DNA from: Ruminococcaceae bacterium HV4-5-B5C
GTDB taxonomy: Bacteria > Bacillota > Clostridia > Oscillospirales > Acutalibacteraceae
Length of the DNA: 64,000 nucleotides
Direction of reading: 5' to 3'
NCBI GenBank assembly: GCA_900184925.1
Contig: FXYJ02000002.1
Coordinates: forward strand, 248,001 to 312,000
Below, piece by piece: positions 63,345 to 64,000 of the stretch; within the stretch, counting starts at the first letter, position 1, and every line of letters starts with the position of its first letter. The translations under genes and the position numbers were made by a program. The notes under the pieces are model-generated. The model had not been told where the DNA came from and did not search any database. It worked only from the letters and a program-made list of their open reading frames with translations.

Positions 63345-63995
63345 TCAGCCGACGATGCGCCGGGCGGTAACGAATGCTTTGGACCAGTAGCTGCTGCTCA
63401 GCGTGGCCTCCTTGACTTTGCCCGCACCGGACTGTGCGGAGATAAAAGTGTCGTTTCCAATGTAGATGCCGCAGTGGGTCACATTGACGCTGCCGCCGTC
63501 TGTGTCGAAGAAGAGGAGATCGCCCGGCCGCAGATCATTCCGGCTTACCTGCCACCCGCGGGTGGCCTGCGCCGCAGAAGAGTGCGGCAGGCTGATGCCC
63601 GCTTTTTCATACGCATACATGGTCAGGCCGGAACAGTCAAGCGCCTGGTAGGGGGTGGCCCCGCCGTACCGGTATGCGACGCCGAGCTGGCTCTTTGCCG
63701 CGTCAACAGCAATCTGTGCCTGTGAAGAGGTGACGTAAAGTCCCGAAATCCAGGCGGTTTTACCGCCGTAGGAAATTTTATCCCAGCCGTTTACCGTGTC
63801 AAGAATTGTGATCTGCGCCCCGTTATACAGCTTGCCGATTACCGGGGCACCCGTGTTTCCTGCGGAGCGCACGTTCAGGTAGGTGCCTACGCGCACGGTT
63901 CCCGACGCAGTGCTGCTGGCTGAAACCATAGCCGCAGGCATTGCCGTGATCATTACGATGGCCGCGAGAGCGGCCAGCAGATTTTTCCGTTTCAA
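63345..63995 (-). CDS. Secreted SH3b-NlpC/P60 peptidoglycan hydrolase
   Basis: This 216-aa exported protein has a signal peptide (1-27), a bacterial SH3 domain (about 33-88; LNVRSAGNTGAPVIGKL, GWDKISYGGKTAWI) and a C-terminal NlpC/P60 domain with nucleophile C121 in LDCSGLT and H174 in VTHCGIYIG. It cuts peptide stems in the cell wall, probably during growth or division. The start at 63995 leaves only a few bases to the window edge, so the promoter is not visible. Confidence 0.9.
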   Translation of the reverse strand: MKRKNLLAALAAIVMITAMPAAMVSASSTASGTVRVGTYLNVRSAGNTGAPVIGKLYNGAQITILDTVNGWDKISYGGKTAWISGLYVTSSQAQIAVDAAKSQLGVAYRYGGATPYQALDCSGLTMYAYEKAGISLPHSSAAQATRGWQVSRNDLRPGDLLFFDTDGGSVNVTHCGIYIGNDTFISAQSGAGKVKEATLSSSYWSKAFVTARRIVG

Positions 63996-64000
63996 ACAGC

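Overview
The window looks like chromosomal DNA from an anaerobic, plant-fibre-degrading member of the Clostridia, probably Oscillospiraceae-like (inferred, not proven). Supporting signs are consensus sigma-A promoters and strong GGAGG ribosome sites, frequent TTG/GTG starts, lipoprotein and cell-wall-sorting signals, a GH5 cellulase with CBM17/28-like modules, a GH51 arabinofuranosidase, two EFR1-type flavodoxin-ferredoxins and an isopropanol-dehydrogenase-like ADH. Most of the window is GC-rich. Two stretches are clearly more AT-rich (about 1-7 kb, and 32.7-34.27 kb) and look like accessory DNA.

Layout. 0-4.4 kb: a type VII secretion (ESX/LXG) toxin module, made of a DUF4176 protein, a DUF5082 protein, two small WXG100-like proteins, a 517-aa toxin-like effector and two candidate immunity genes. 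4.5-7 kb: a decayed bacteriocin-like locus, with a CPBP membrane protein, two broken genes, a small membrane protein, a frameshifted double-glycine peptide gene and two copies of one promoter/leader region. 7-12 kb: an EFR1 flavodoxin-ferredoxin, a zinc-ribbon protein, an MFS transporter and an NADP-type zinc alcohol dehydrogenase. 12-15 kb: a cell-wall-anchored GH5 cellulase. 15.4-26 kb: a peptide-use locus, with oppABCDF, an RpiR-type regulator, isoaspartyl dipeptidase, an M42 aminopeptidase and an M20 dipeptidase. 26-30.7 kb: a giant collagen-binding-like/SpaA adhesin. 31-38.5 kb: small membrane proteins, a GAF-like membrane protein, an AT-rich Sll1717-family P-loop ATPase, an FMN reductase and two alpha/beta hydrolases.

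38.5-56 kb is a Gram-positive polysaccharide-utilisation locus. It has six PF00756-type esterases and two type-B carboxylesterases, none with a visible signal peptide, plus a CUT1 sugar ABC transporter lacking its ATPase, a LacI regulator, an MFS transporter and GH51. Inverted repeats of the form GCTAAA(n)TTTAGC recur beside its promoters, which suggests one local regulon, probably for imported acylated (acetyl/feruloyl) arabinoxylan fragments.

56-64 kb: a bicovalent-FAD oxidoreductase; an EFR1/PNPOx pair; an overlapping four-gene cluster of a DUF362 lipoprotein, a UPF0718 permease, a LarC1-length nickel-insertion protein and an ECF S-component fused to DUF1893; and a secreted SH3-NlpC/P60 hydrolase. 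The LarC cluster and the cytoplasmic esterase locus are the best candidates for undescribed biology. The frameshifted bacteriocin and its duplicated leader are the clearest case of a decayed system. No rRNA, tRNA, CRISPR array or complete insertion sequence was seen.
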